Part shown: piece by piece, positions 23,958 to 32,574 of the stretch | How positions within the stretch are numbered: the first letter of the stretch is position 1 | Layout: the number at the start of each line of letters is the position of its first letter | DNA from: Thalassobaculum sp. OXR-137 | Lineage (GTDB): Bacteria; Pseudomonadota; Alphaproteobacteria; Thalassobaculales; Thalassobaculaceae | Direction: 5' to 3' | NCBI RefSeq assembly: GCF_034377285.1 | Contig: NZ_CP139716.1 | Location: 105,011-169,010, forward strand | DNA length: 64,000 nucleotides | The notes under the pieces: model-generated | What the model saw: only the letters and a program-made list of their open reading frames with translations | Told to the model about the DNA's origin: nothing | Databases searched by the model: none | Translations under genes and position numbers: made by a program

Positions 23958-26417
23958 ATGAACTCCCATACCAAGACTGATGCCCACGTGATCGTGCGCG
24001 ACCCGGTCTGCGGCATGACGGTCGATCCCGACGCCGGCAAGCCCCGGCGCGAGCATGCTGGCCACACCTACCACTTCTGCTCCGGACGCTGTCGGGAGAG
24101 GTTCGCTGCGGCCCCGGAAGATTACATCACGGCGGAGGATCCAGTTTGCGGCATGAGCGTCGACCGCGCCTCGGCGCAGCACATGGCCAAGCACGCCGGA
24201 GAGCGGTTCTACTTCTGCTCCGAGCGATGCCAGACCTGCTTCGAGGCCGAACCAGATGCCTTCCTCGGGAACCATTCCGCGCCGGGACCGATGCCGGAGG
24301 GGACGCTCTACACCTGTCCTATGGATCCCGAGATCGTCCAGGATCATCCCGGCGACTGCCCGATCTGCGGCATGGCGCTCGAGCCGATGACGCCGACCAC
24401 CGATGCCGGTCCCAACCCCGAGCTGATAGATTTCCGCCGCCGCCTCTGGATCGGCGGACCTCTGGCGGCCGGAGTGTTCGTTCTGGAGATGGGAGATCAC
24501 CTAGGACTGCCTCTCGCCGAGGAGCTTGGGCCGACACTGCATATCTGGCTGCAGTTCCTGCTGGCGACACCGGTCGTGGTCTGGATCGCGTTTCCGTTCT
24601 TCAAGCGCGGCTGGTCATCGATCGTGAACCGAAGCCCGAACATGTGGACCCTGATCGCCCTTGGCACCGGTGCTGCATATCTGTTCAGTCTTGTCGGCAT
24701 GCTGTTTCCCGGCGTTTTCCCAGCGTCGTTGTTGAACCAGCACGGGCAGGCGCCGGTGTATTTTGAGGCGGCGGCGGTGATCCTGATCCTGGTGCTGGTC
24801 GGGCAGGTCATGGAGCTATCGGCCCGGGAGCGAACCGGCGATGCGATCCGCGCCTTGCTCAACCTAGCCCCGAAGACGGCGCGGCGGATCACTGACGACG
24901 GCGAGTCCGATGTTCCCTTGGAGGAGGTCCGCCAGGGCGATCGGCTGCGCGTGCGTCCTGGTGAAAGCGTCCCAGTCGACGGTGTGCTGCTTGAGGGCAG
25001 GTCCGCCGTGGATGAGAGCATGATCACTGGTGAGCCGGTCCCGGTCGAAAAGGCAGAAGGCGACGGCGTCACGGGCGGCACGCTGAACAAGTCCGGCAGC
25101 TTCATCATGACGGCAGAGAAGGTCGGCGCCGACACCGTGCTGTCGCGCATCGTCGATATGGTGGCAAAGGCGCAGCGCAGCCGGGCGCCGATCCAGGCGT
25201 TGGCCGACAGGGTCGCGGGATATTTCGTGCCTGCGGTCGTGCTAATCGCCCTCGCCGCGATGGCGTCCTGGCTGATCTTTGGGCCGAGCCCGGCGTTGTC
25301 CTACGCGGTCGTGGCCGCAGTCAGCGTGCTGATCATTGCTTGTCCCTGCGCGCTTGGCCTGGCGACTCCGATGTCGATCATGGTCGCGACCGGGCGCGGA
25401 GCCCAGGCCGGCGTACTGATCCGCGACGCCGAAGCCCTGGAGCGCTTCGCAAAAGTGGACGTGCTGATCGTCGACAAGACCGGGACACTAACAGAAGGCC
25501 GGCCGACGCTGACCGACGTCATTGCCGCCAACGACGTGGTGGAGAGCGATCTTTTGTCCCTCGTTGCCTCCCTTGAGCGGGGCTCCGAGCACCCGCTTGC
25601 CGAGGCGATTGTCGACGGTGCCGAAAAACGGGGTGCGGCGCTGTCAGACACCGCAGACTTCGAGGCCGTGACCGGCAAGGGTGTGCGCGGTACGGTGTCG
25701 GGCAAGGCCATTGCCCTCGGTAATGCGGCGATGATGCGCGATGTTGGCGCTGATCCGGAGGCGTTCGCGGAAACTGCAACGTCGCTTCAGGAGCAGGGCA
25801 AGACCGCCATGTTTGTTGCGGTCGACGGCCTAGCTGCGGGTCTGATAGCCGTCGCGGACCGGGTTAAGGAGACTACACCTTCGGCGATCCGTGCGCTGCA
25901 TGAGGCCGGCCTGCGGATTGTCATGGCCACCGGCGACAGCCGACGAACCGCCGATGCGGTGGCCCGTGATCTCGGCATCGACGATGTGCGGGCCGAGGTC
26001 AGCCCGGAGGACAAGGGCACTTTGGTTGAGGAACTTCGCGCCCAGGGGCTTAAAGTCGCCATGGCCGGCGATGGGGTCAATGACGCCCCGGCCCTGGCGG
26101 CCGCCGATGTCGGTATCGCCATGGGAACAGGTGCGGATGTCGCCGTCGAAAGCGCCGGCGTGACCCTGGTGAAGGGCGACCTCATGGGGATTGTTCGCGC
26201 CCGGCGGCTGGCTCAGGCGACGATGGGCAACATCCGTCAGAACCTGTTCTTCGCATTCGTTTACAATGCGGCAGGCGTGCCGATCGCAGCGGGCGTCCTC
26301 TACCCAATGTTTGGCATCCTCCTGTCGCCGATTGTCGCCGCGGCGGCCATGAGCCTGTCCTCGGTGTCAGTGATCGGCAACGCCCTGAGGCTCCGCACAC
26401 TCAAACTCGGAGGTTAA
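23958..26417 (+). CDS. Cu(I)-exporting P1B ATPase with two YHS domains
   Basis: 819-residue copper pump. The N-terminus holds two YHS-type metal domains (DPVCGMTV at about 16 and DPVCGMSV at about 61, each with FC..RC) and a heavy-metal-binding module (YTCPMDPEI...[10 protein letters not shown], about 115-141) instead of HMA domains. Membrane motif CPC (Cys462-Pro-Cys464), phosphorylation site DKTGTLTEG (Asp506), HPLAEA and GDGVNDAP are present. GAGGTAACC precedes the ATG. It is controlled by the CueR-type promoter just upstream. Copper export to the periplasm, where the oxidases and CopB act, fits the locus. Confidence 0.95.
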   Translation: MNSHTKTDAHVIVRDPVCGMTVDPDAGKPRREHAGHTYHFCSGRCRERFAAAPEDYITAEDPVCGMSVDRASAQHMAKHAGERFYFCSERCQTCFEAEPDAFLGNHSAPGPMPEGTLYTCPMDPEIVQDHPGDCPICGMALEPMTPTTDAGPNPELIDFRRRLWIGGPLAAGVFVLEMGDHLGLPLAEELGPTLHIWLQFLLATPVVVWIAFPFFKRGWSSIVNRSPNMWTLIALGTGAAYLFSLVGMLFPGVFPASLLNQHGQAPVYFEAAAVILILVLVGQVMELSARERTGDAIRALLNLAPKTARRITDDGESDVPLEEVRQGDRLRVRPGESVPVDGVLLEGRSAVDESMITGEPVPVEKAEGDGVTGGTLNKSGSFIMTAEKVGADTVLSRIVDMVAKAQRSRAPIQALADRVAGYFVPAVVLIALAAMASWLIFGPSPALSYAVVAAVSVLIIACPCALGLATPMSIMVATGRGAQAGVLIRDAEALERFAKVDVLIVDKTGTLTEGRPTLTDVIAANDVVESDLLSLVASLERGSEHPLAEAIVDGAEKRGAALSDTADFEAVTGKGVRGTVSGKAIALGNAAMMRDVGADPEAFAETATSLQEQGKTAMFVAVDGLAAGLIAVADRVKETTPSAIRALHEAGLRIVMATGDSRRTADAVARDLGIDDVRAEVSPEDKGTLVEELRAQGLKVAMAGDGVNDAPALAAADVGIAMGTGADVAVESAGVTLVKGDLMGIVRARRLAQATMGNIRQNLFFAFVYNAAGVPIAAGVLYPMFGILLSPIVAAAAMSLSSVSVIGNALRLRTLKLGG

Positions 26418-26715
26418 AATGTGCTCCCTGAGGCGCTGTCACACCTTCTGGAGGGCAGAGCGTCAAAAAGTACGCTAAACAACGTTCTAATGACTGCAAT
26501 CTGGGCCCGTAGGCAAAGTGTATTCGTTCGCCGGCCTGTGGCCAGCGCCTGGAAGACCTTGGCGGGTGTGCCGCGAGCTCCTGATCGACGACGATTGATC
26601 ACGCTCTCATCCGCGGGTTGGAAACCGCACTTCCCGTCTCCGTCGTTGGGCCTGCCTCTCTCTAAGCACGGGCGCCGGATGATCCTGCCCCAACGTATAC
26701 CGAGGATTGCCCATC
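26418..26715. other. No gene seen; contains a lone Tn3-type end
   Basis: 298 bp after the copper ATPase. An open frame continues through here into the IS66 remnant, but its residues resemble nothing and composition is not coding-like. The only recognisable item is a degenerate Tn3-type terminal repeat at 26451-26488. Confidence 0.5.
26451..26488 (+). repeat. Solitary Tn3-type terminal inverted repeat
   Basis: GAGGGCAGAGCGTC at the start and TACGCTAAACAACG further in match the ends of the transposon at 28522-31823 with a few differences. It points rightward. No transposase is directly attached, so it is a relic end or one end of a larger decayed composite element. Confidence 0.7.
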
Positions 26716-26770
26716 GGGGTTTCCGTACCATTTTCCCCGGTACTTTGGGGGAATCCGGTACGGAAACCCC
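26716..26770. repeat. 55-bp near-palindromic element
   Basis: Arms GGGGTTTCCGTACC (26716-26729) and GGTACGGAAACCCC (26757-26770) are perfect inverted repeats; the centre is also partly symmetric. The right arm extended inwards matches 61809-61842 in 31 of 34 positions (reverse complement). It borders an IS66 remnant. It may be the abutted ends of a small IS or a recombinase target. Confidence 0.7.
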
Positions 26771-26771
26771 T

Positions 26772-26996
26772 GAACAGTCGATCCGAGGGATCGCCGTCGG
26801 GCGGAAGAACTACCTCTTCATGGGCTCCGAGGGCGGCGGCAAGGCCGGGGCCATCGCCTACACCCTCATCGAGACCGCCAAGCTAAACGGCGTCGACCCG
26901 CAGGCCTGGCTCACCGACGTGCTCGGCCGGATCGCCGAGCACAAGATCAACTGGCTCGATGAGTTGTTGCCCTGGACCTACGCTCAGCACTGCTGA
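26772..26996 (+). pseudogene. IS66 TnpC transposase, C-terminal remnant
   Basis: Frame encodes the last about 70 residues of an IS66-family DDE transposase ([20 protein letters not shown], then [16 protein letters not shown] and [10 protein letters not shown]). The upstream part of the same open frame is unrelated. A perfect 10-bp palindromic hairpin (26980-27000) covers the stop. A second remnant of the same end lies at 52442-52575 on the other strand. Confidence 0.85.
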
Positions 26997-27287
26997 GCGT
27001 ACCGGCGATCGTCAGACCTGGTCAGATGGGCTTGGCCAGACGCTCACGATCGGGCGTCGCCCCATGACGGTCATTGGAAGCGCTAGATGTTTAGTCCCGG
27101 TATGTGATGGTACGATTTCGTTGACCATCGACAAGGACGGGTTATAGGACAGGTACTAAACGGCAGCGCCACGACCACAGCCGGCCATCGAGATAAAATC
27201 CTTGTCAGATCGTTCCAGAACTTGTGCCCTCGCGATCGACACCCTGCGATCTATAGCTATTAGAGATGCAAGAGGAGTATGACGGCC

Positions 27288-27752
27288 ATGACAGTGGTGG
27301 AGTTCACCATCGGCCGCCTGGCGAGAGAGACCGGGTGTAAGATTCCCACAATTCGCTATTACGAGCAGATCGGGCTGCTGCCGAAGCCCATCCGCTCCGC
27401 CGGAAATACCCGGCTTTACGGCCCTGCGCACAGGGCGCGCCTTGATTTCATCCAGCATTGCCGGGAACTCGGCTTCCCCCAGGCAGCGATCCGGGGTCTG
27501 TTGGACCTGACCGATCATCCGGATCGGTCCTGCGAGGCGGTGACCGAGATCGCGGCGGCGCATCTGGCGGACGTGAACCGGCGCCTTGCCAGCCTATCGA
27601 CCCTGAAGGACGAACTCACGCACATGATCGAAGCGTGCGAAGGTGGCCGCGTCACGCAGTGCCGCATTGTCGAGACCTTGGCGGACCATTCCCACGGCCA
27701 TTGTCTCGGTCACGATCACGGCGACAAAGGACGGGTGGAGTGCGGCAACTGA
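27288..27752 (+). CDS. CadR/PbrR-like MerR-family metal regulator
   Basis: 154 residues: winged helix (FTIGRLARETGCKIPTIRYYE), dimer helix, and metal-ligand cysteines Cys82, Cys117 and Cys125 with the Cd/Pb/Zn-type spacing, followed by a His-rich tail (HSHGHCLGHDHG). It is likely a divalent-metal sensor. GAGGAG lies ten bases before ATG 27288; an ATG at 27279 is too close to it. No metal efflux gene is adjacent, since the next gene is a truncated TRAP permease, so its target may have been lost. Confidence 0.85.
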   Translation: MTVVEFTIGRLARETGCKIPTIRYYEQIGLLPKPIRSAGNTRLYGPAHRARLDFIQHCRELGFPQAAIRGLLDLTDHPDRSCEAVTEIAAAHLADVNRRLASLSTLKDELTHMIEACEGGRVTQCRIVETLADHSHGHCLGHDHGDKGRVECGN

Positions 27753-27796
27753 TGCTGATGGTGGGCCAGATTCCATTATCTTCGAGAGGTCGCCGA

Positions 27797-28521
27797 CTAC
27801 CGAAGGCCAAGCAAAGACACGGGCAGCCACGTCACGACGGCCGGCATGATCAGGATGAGCGTGATCATCAGCAGTTGAATGGCAACAAGGGGCACGACCC
27901 CGCGATAGATCGATAACATTTTGATGCTGTCCGGCGCCGACCCCTTCAGGAAGAACAGCGCGAAGCCGAAGGGCGGGGTCAGAAACGAAGTCTGCAGCAC
28001 CAGAGCGATCAGCGCCCCGATCCAGACGCGCGCAAGGTGGTCCGAGCCGACGTATTGGCTAAAGTCCAAGGTGCTGATAACCGGATAGAAAATAGGCAGC
28101 GACACCAGCGTGATCTCGATCCAGTCAATGAAGAAACCGAGGACGAACAGGATCAACAGCACGATCGCCAGAATCCAGAAATCCGACAACGCCGTACCGT
28201 CGAACAGCCCGACGGCAATATCGTCGCCGCCGTAGAACCGGAACACCAGGGAGAACACGCTCGCTCCCAGGACGACGAAAAACACCATCGCGGTGATTTT
28301 CATTGTGCGAAAAAGCGCAAGGCGCACCAGCGACGGGGTGAAGCCACGATAGATGAAAATGAGCAGTGCGGCGCCCACGGCTCCCACGGCGGCGGCCTCC
28401 GAAGGGGCGACCCATCCGGCAACAATCGATCCAAGCACGAAGACAATCAACCCGACTGGCAGTACGAAACCTCGGACCGCCTGAGCCAGAAGCGAGCGGC
28501 CATCGGTTTCGGGAACATCCC
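27797..28521 (-). pseudogene. TRAP transporter large permease (DctM), N-terminal half lost
   Basis: About 240 C-terminal residues of a DctM permease (GFVLPVGLIVFVLGSIVAGW, FFIDWIEITLVSLPIFYPV, SFLTPPFGFALFFLKG), where the family has about 430. The frame runs directly into the Tn3 terminal repeat at 28522. The missing half is not found beyond the other end of the transposon, so DNA was deleted or rearranged. Confidence 0.9.
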
Positions 28522-28581
28522 GAGGGCAGAGCGTTGAAAGTACGCTAAACAACGCTAATGAAGAACAATCGGGGAACACGG

Positions 28582-31551
28582 CTAAGCCACTTTCCACCTT
28601 TCGGCAACGTTGAGTGCCCTGCGACCCGCTGACAGCGCCGCTCGATCCCACAGGAAGTCCCCCGAGAATGCGATGTGCTCCCAGCCGACCGGCGATGTAT
28701 GCGCGAGCAGTGCTTCCGGAACGCAGCCGACAGTCGCCCGCAGGTGAGATACCGCATCTGCCATGTATGTCGAGTTCCAGTAGACGATCGCCGCGATCAT
28801 CAGGTTCAACCCGGACGCGCGATATTGCTGGGCCTCATGAGTGCGGTCGATCACCCGACCCTGCCGGAAGGTACAGATCGCCTGCGTTAGCGCATGGCGC
28901 TGTTCGCTCTTGTTGAGCCCAGCTTGGCACCGTCTCCTGAGAGCCGGGTTCTCCAGCCAGTCCAGCATGAACAGCGTCCGCTCGATCTTGCCGATCTCCT
29001 GCAGCGCGACGTCGACCTGGTTCTGCCTTTCGTACGCGGCCAGCTTACGCAACATCATGGAGGGCGCCACGTGGCCCGCCTTCAGCGAGGCGACCAGACG
29101 GACGACGTCACCCCAGTGCTCTCCAATGACGTCGGCGCGGATGCGCCGGCCGAGAAGGGGTGCAATCTCAGGATAGCCGGCCGGCGGGTCGATCGGAACG
29201 AGACGACGATCCGGAAAATCTCGAAGCCGCGGGCAAAACCGGAACCCGAGCATCGAGCACAAGGCGAACACGTGGTCGGTGGCGCCGCCGGTGTCAGTGT
29301 AGTGCTCGGCGATGGCGAGATCGCTGCCGTGATGCAGCAAGCCGTCGAGGACGTAGGGTGCTTCGTGCGTGGCTGCCGACAGCACCCGAACGTGATAAGG
29401 CCCGTGCTGGTCGGAGACATGGGTGTAGAAGCTGAAGCCTGGATCGACGCCGTAGCGGGCGTTCACGTCGCCGCCGGGCGCCACCCGCTTGCCGCCCCGA
29501 AAGAACTGCCCGTCCGAACTGGACGTGCTGCCATCGCCCCACACGGAGGCGATCGGCAACCGGCGATGGGCATTGATGATCGTTGCCAGGGCTGCCCTGT
29601 ACGTGTCCTCCCGGATGTATGCGCCCTGTGTCCACACAAGCTGGTCGCGCGTAACGCCTTGGCTGGCCGCGGCCATGCGCGACACGCCGAGGTTGGTGGC
29701 GTCGGCCAGGATCGCCGCGAGCAGCGCGTTGTCGTTAGGGCATCGCTCTCCGGTTCGTAGGTTCGTGAACGCTGCCATGAACCCGGTGTCGCGTGCGACC
29801 TCGTGCAGTAGCTCGGTCACGCGAACGCGCGGCATCAGGGCGTCCAGCCGGTCGGCCAGCTGAAGAGCTTCGTCCGGAACGGCTGCCTTGACCGGCGAGA
29901 CCTGCAGCCGGCCATCCACGAAGGCGACACCCTCCAGTCGCCCGCGGCTGAGGTGCCGAGCGAACCGCCTCAGACGCTGGTCGAGCTCGGCACTGCGAGC
30001 CACAAGCCACGCGTCGGAACTGGTCGGCAGCCCAAGTTCCGTGGCGATCGGCGCCGCCTCGCTCTCCGGCAGCAGATAGCTGTCGAATCTTCGGTAGGCA
30101 GAAGATCTATCGACCCATATGTCTCCGGACCGGAGCTTGTTGCGCAGATGTGCGAGGGTCGCCGTCTCATACAGACGACGGTTGATCTTGCCATCGGGTT
30201 CGGTGACCAGCTTGCGCCACTCCTTCTTGAACGGCATTGGCGCATCCGGCGGGACATCGCGCTTACCCGAGCCATTGAGCTCGCGCAGCAGGCCGACGGC
30301 GGCGATCGTGCGCGCACTACCACGGCCGGCCTTGAAGTCGAGCGCCTCAATCAGCGCTGGCGCGAACTTCCGCAGGGTCGCGTACCGGTCAGCAGCAACG
30401 ATCAGCGGATCATCGCCGGCAATCTCTGCAAGTGCCGCGACCTCGCGCCTGACCTTCAGCAGGGCCCCCCAGCCGACGGTCTCGTTCAGTGCATCGATCG
30501 GATCCGTGTCGCCCTCGATGGACTCGGCGAGCGCGTCGATGGTGCCGCGGAACAACTGCATGAGGCGCGACACGTCCCGCGATGTCGCGGCGTACCGCCG
30601 GGCCTGCGTGTTTTTGGCCCGGGTGAAGATCCCGGCGATCAGCTTGTCGGCCATCTCGATCGCGACGTCGGTCAGTCGCTCCTCAAGGTCTATCAACAAC
30701 GCGACGGTCGTGGCGCGCCGCCGCGCCGTCGCGTAGCGCTCAATCAGGTAGACGGGTGAGGCTCGGCCCTCGTGCACGAGCTGGCGATAGCGGCCCGGAT
30801 GCACGGCTGCGGCCGTATCGGCAGGGATGCCGATCCTTCGCACGAGGCGTAACCGGTCGAGGATCTCACGGATGTGGTCCGGCTTGGCTGCGACCGGGAT
30901 TGCCTTCAGCCAAGCGATCGGTGTCACGTTGGTCGTCGGATCTACGACAAACAGACTGTCGATCAGATCGATCTGCTCCTGGTTGATCCGCGACAGAAGT
31001 GCGCGCGCGGTGCGCTTTCGAGCTCTTGCCCGGCCGGCGATGCCCGCTCTCTCGATCGTCGCGATCGACGGGAGCAGTATATGAGCGTTTCGCAGGGCAT
31101 CGATCATACCCGCCGCGATGACGACGCCCTGGTCGGTTGACCAAGCGGCCACGGCAGCGGCATCGATCATGAACGGGATATCCTCCCTGGTCGGAATGCG
31201 CAGCCCGAGGAGGTCCGCGAGCTGACGGCCGTGGTCCGTCATGGTCTGCTCGCGGGTCGCGTAGTCGGCGAGCGCCGAAGCTGGGAGATGGAGCTGATGC
31301 GCCAGGTAGCGGACCAGGGCCTCCGGCAGCCGATTCGTGCGCGCCAGCAGTTGCGCCAGCATCGTGCCCGGGTGACGGAGCACCGCGAGCTGGAGTGCGA
31401 AGCCAAGGCGGTTCCCATCTCCGCGTCGCTGAAGGATCAGATCGAGATCCGGCCCTTCGAGCGTGTACATCCGGGCGAGTTCGTCATACCCGGTCGGGAT
31501 GCCGATCAACCGTTCACGCTCGGCATCGGTCAGCAGCTCGTGCTTGCGCAT
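28582..31551 (-). CDS. tnpA: Tn3-family transposase TnpA
   Basis: 989 residues, the standard length. N-terminal DUF4158-type region (RKHELLTDAERERLIGIPTG), and the C-terminal DDE catalytic region with the motif VWGDGSTSSSDGQFF and DQHGPYHVRV. It carries out replicative transposition. ATG at 31551 is preceded by GGGAGG at 8 bp; the longer frame adds eight residues from the leader. The gene looks intact and could still act on the flanking repeats. Confidence 0.95.
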   Translation of the reverse strand: MRKHELLTDAERERLIGIPTGYDELARMYTLEGPDLDLILQRRGDGNRLGFALQLAVLRHPGTMLAQLLARTNRLPEALVRYLAHQLHLPASALADYATREQTMTDHGRQLADLLGLRIPTREDIPFMIDAAAVAAWSTDQGVVIAAGMIDALRNAHILLPSIATIERAGIAGRARARKRTARALLSRINQEQIDLIDSLFVVDPTTNVTPIAWLKAIPVAAKPDHIREILDRLRLVRRIGIPADTAAAVHPGRYRQLVHEGRASPVYLIERYATARRRATTVALLIDLEERLTDVAIEMADKLIAGIFTRAKNTQARRYAATSRDVSRLMQLFRGTIDALAESIEGDTDPIDALNETVGWGALLKVRREVAALAEIAGDDPLIVAADRYATLRKFAPALIEALDFKAGRGSARTIAAVGLLRELNGSGKRDVPPDAPMPFKKEWRKLVTEPDGKINRRLYETATLAHLRNKLRSGDIWVDRSSAYRRFDSYLLPESEAAPIATELGLPTSSDAWLVARSAELDQRLRRFARHLSRGRLEGVAFVDGRLQVSPVKAAVPDEALQLADRLDALMPRVRVTELLHEVARDTGFMAAFTNLRTGERCPNDNALLAAILADATNLGVSRMAAASQGVTRDQLVWTQGAYIREDTYRAALATIINAHRRLPIASVWGDGSTSSSDGQFFRGGKRVAPGGDVNARYGVDPGFSFYTHVSDQHGPYHVRVLSAATHEAPYVLDGLLHHGSDLAIAEHYTDTGGATDHVFALCSMLGFRFCPRLRDFPDRRLVPIDPPAGYPEIAPLLGRRIRADVIGEHWGDVVRLVASLKAGHVAPSMMLRKLAAYERQNQVDVALQEIGKIERTLFMLDWLENPALRRRCQAGLNKSEQRHALTQAICTFRQGRVIDRTHEAQQYRASGLNLMIAAIVYWNSTYMADAVSHLRATVGCVPEALLAHTSPVGWEHIAFSGDFLWDRAALSAGRRALNVAERWKVA

Positions 31552-31692
31552 GCATGTTCCCTCCCGTGTCCACAAACTATCACTGTGGTTGGTGGACGCT
31601 GCTCTGTTTGGAGACGTAATCTACGGACGGGTCTGGCAGCATACGATGGGTCTGTCGACGATCATCCACGGAACGTCTGTTGAGGGACGATT

Positions 31693-31800
31693 ATGGGGCA
31701 CATTCTCGGCTATGTGCGAGTCTGCGCCGGCAATCAGGACGCGATCCTGCTCCTGGAGCAGGCCGGTGTTCCTGGATCGTTCTTCCTTAGCGTTGTTTAG
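31693..31800 (+). pseudogene. Resolvase TnpR, N-terminal remnant
   Basis: ATG followed by GHILGYVRVCAGNQDA, matching the start of Tn3-type serine resolvases (normally GYVRVST with the catalytic Ser). Here the Ser is replaced by Cys, and after about 26 residues the frame enters the transposon end and stops. The region between it and tnpA (31552-31692) likely held the res site. Confidence 0.75.
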
Positions 31801-31823
31801 CGTACTTTCAACGCTCTGCCCTC

Positions 31824-31870
31824 ATGAGGTGCTGGCAGAACTGCGCGCGCGCTACGCCGCAAAAGCCTGA
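31824..31870 (+). pseudogene. parD 3' end, cut by the Tn3 element
   Basis: Last 14 codons of a ParD antitoxin (VLAELRARYAAKA) starting exactly at the transposon border. Nearly identical to the 3' end of the intact parD at 61430-61693. Followed by its parE. Confidence 0.85.
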
Positions 31871-31872
31871 TC

Positions 31873-32164
31873 ATGCATCGCCTGGTTGTTCTGCCCGCAG
31901 CGCGGAGCGATCTGCTTGAGATCGGCGTATTTCATCGCTCAGGACAATCCACAGCGCGCCGCGTCTTACATCGACGAGCTCGAACAGCGGCTGACCCAGA
32001 TTGCGGAACGTCCAGGCAGCTATTCCTTGCGAGACGACCTGCACGTAGGCCTCAGGTCGGCGCGTCACGGACCGTATCTGATCTTCTTCGTCGAACGCGG
32101 AGAAGAGATACAGATCGTCCGAGTGCTTCACGGGGCCAGGAACCTGGCACGCCTCCTGGGGTAG
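31873..32164 (+). pseudogene. parE toxin, frameshifted
   Basis: RelE/ParE-family toxin reading frame. The start MHRLVVLPAARSDLLEIG lies in one frame and the rest (FIAQDNPQRAASYIDELEQ to IVRVLHGARNLARLLG) in the next. Comparison with 61696-61845 shows one extra base near 31931 (GGCGTATTTC versus GGCGACTTC). With its antitoxin removed, the inactivation is expected. Confidence 0.85.
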
Positions 32165-32290
32165 GGCAATCGGCTGCCTCGGGTCGATAGTGTTGAAAAT
32201 ACCGAGTTGCCGCCGGCCTGATAAGGATGCCGAAGCAATAGCCCGCAAGTACCATTTGCATCAGGAACTCGGGGTCGATCGGACTCGTCG
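32165..32290 (-). pseudogene. Transposase fragment (DUF772 type)
   Basis: Minus-strand frame with PIDPEFLMQMVLAGYCFGI resembles the N-terminal DUF772 region of IS5/IS1182-group transposases. Only about 20 residues are recognisable. It is a decayed fragment between parE and another transposase remnant. Confidence 0.5.
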
Positions 32291-32425
32291 GGCGCTTCTT
32301 CAATCGCCTCAAACAGATGCGTGGTATCGCCACTCGATACGACCGGCGAGCGGATAACTATCTGCAGTCGTCAAACCGACCGCGCTGCGCATCTGGGTCA
32401 AAGCCTTATGAGCGCGCGTCTTAGG
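32291..32425 (+). pseudogene. IS5-family transposase 3' remnant
   Basis: Closely matches the last about 130 bp of the IS at 22172-23008 (GRFFNRLKQMRGIATRYDRR, then a damaged frame and the AAAGCCTTATGAG end). It keeps the right end of the element only. 32426-32574 shows no gene and may hold the promoter of the hyuA operon. Confidence 0.8.
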
Positions 32426-32574
32426 TCAGGAGGTCGTCCGAGGTGCGCCCTGCGATCCGGCGGCTCGGCGCCCGAATAACTGTTATGCGGCTTCGCAGCA
32501 GCATCTGTCCCAGTACGCTCGTCTTCTAAGTCGTGTGATCAGTACACGGGACGAAAAAGAAAGGAATCGCGCTT

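Larger units (their letters stand above)
28522..31823 (-). mobile_element. Tn3-family transposon, about 3.3 kb
   Basis: Bounded by perfect inverted repeats starting GAGGGCAGAGCGTTGAAAGT, at least 37 bp each (28522-28558 and 31787-31823). It contains tnpA and only the first codons of a resolvase. Flanking pentanucleotides differ (ATCCC left, ATGAG right), and left and right flanks belong to unrelated genes (dctM and parD), so this is not a clean insertion. Confidence 0.9.

Noticed and set aside
26421..26996. 191-aa protein as one gene
   Set aside because: Only the last about 70 residues match IS66 TnpC; the front is a chance open frame through a Tn3 end and a palindrome.
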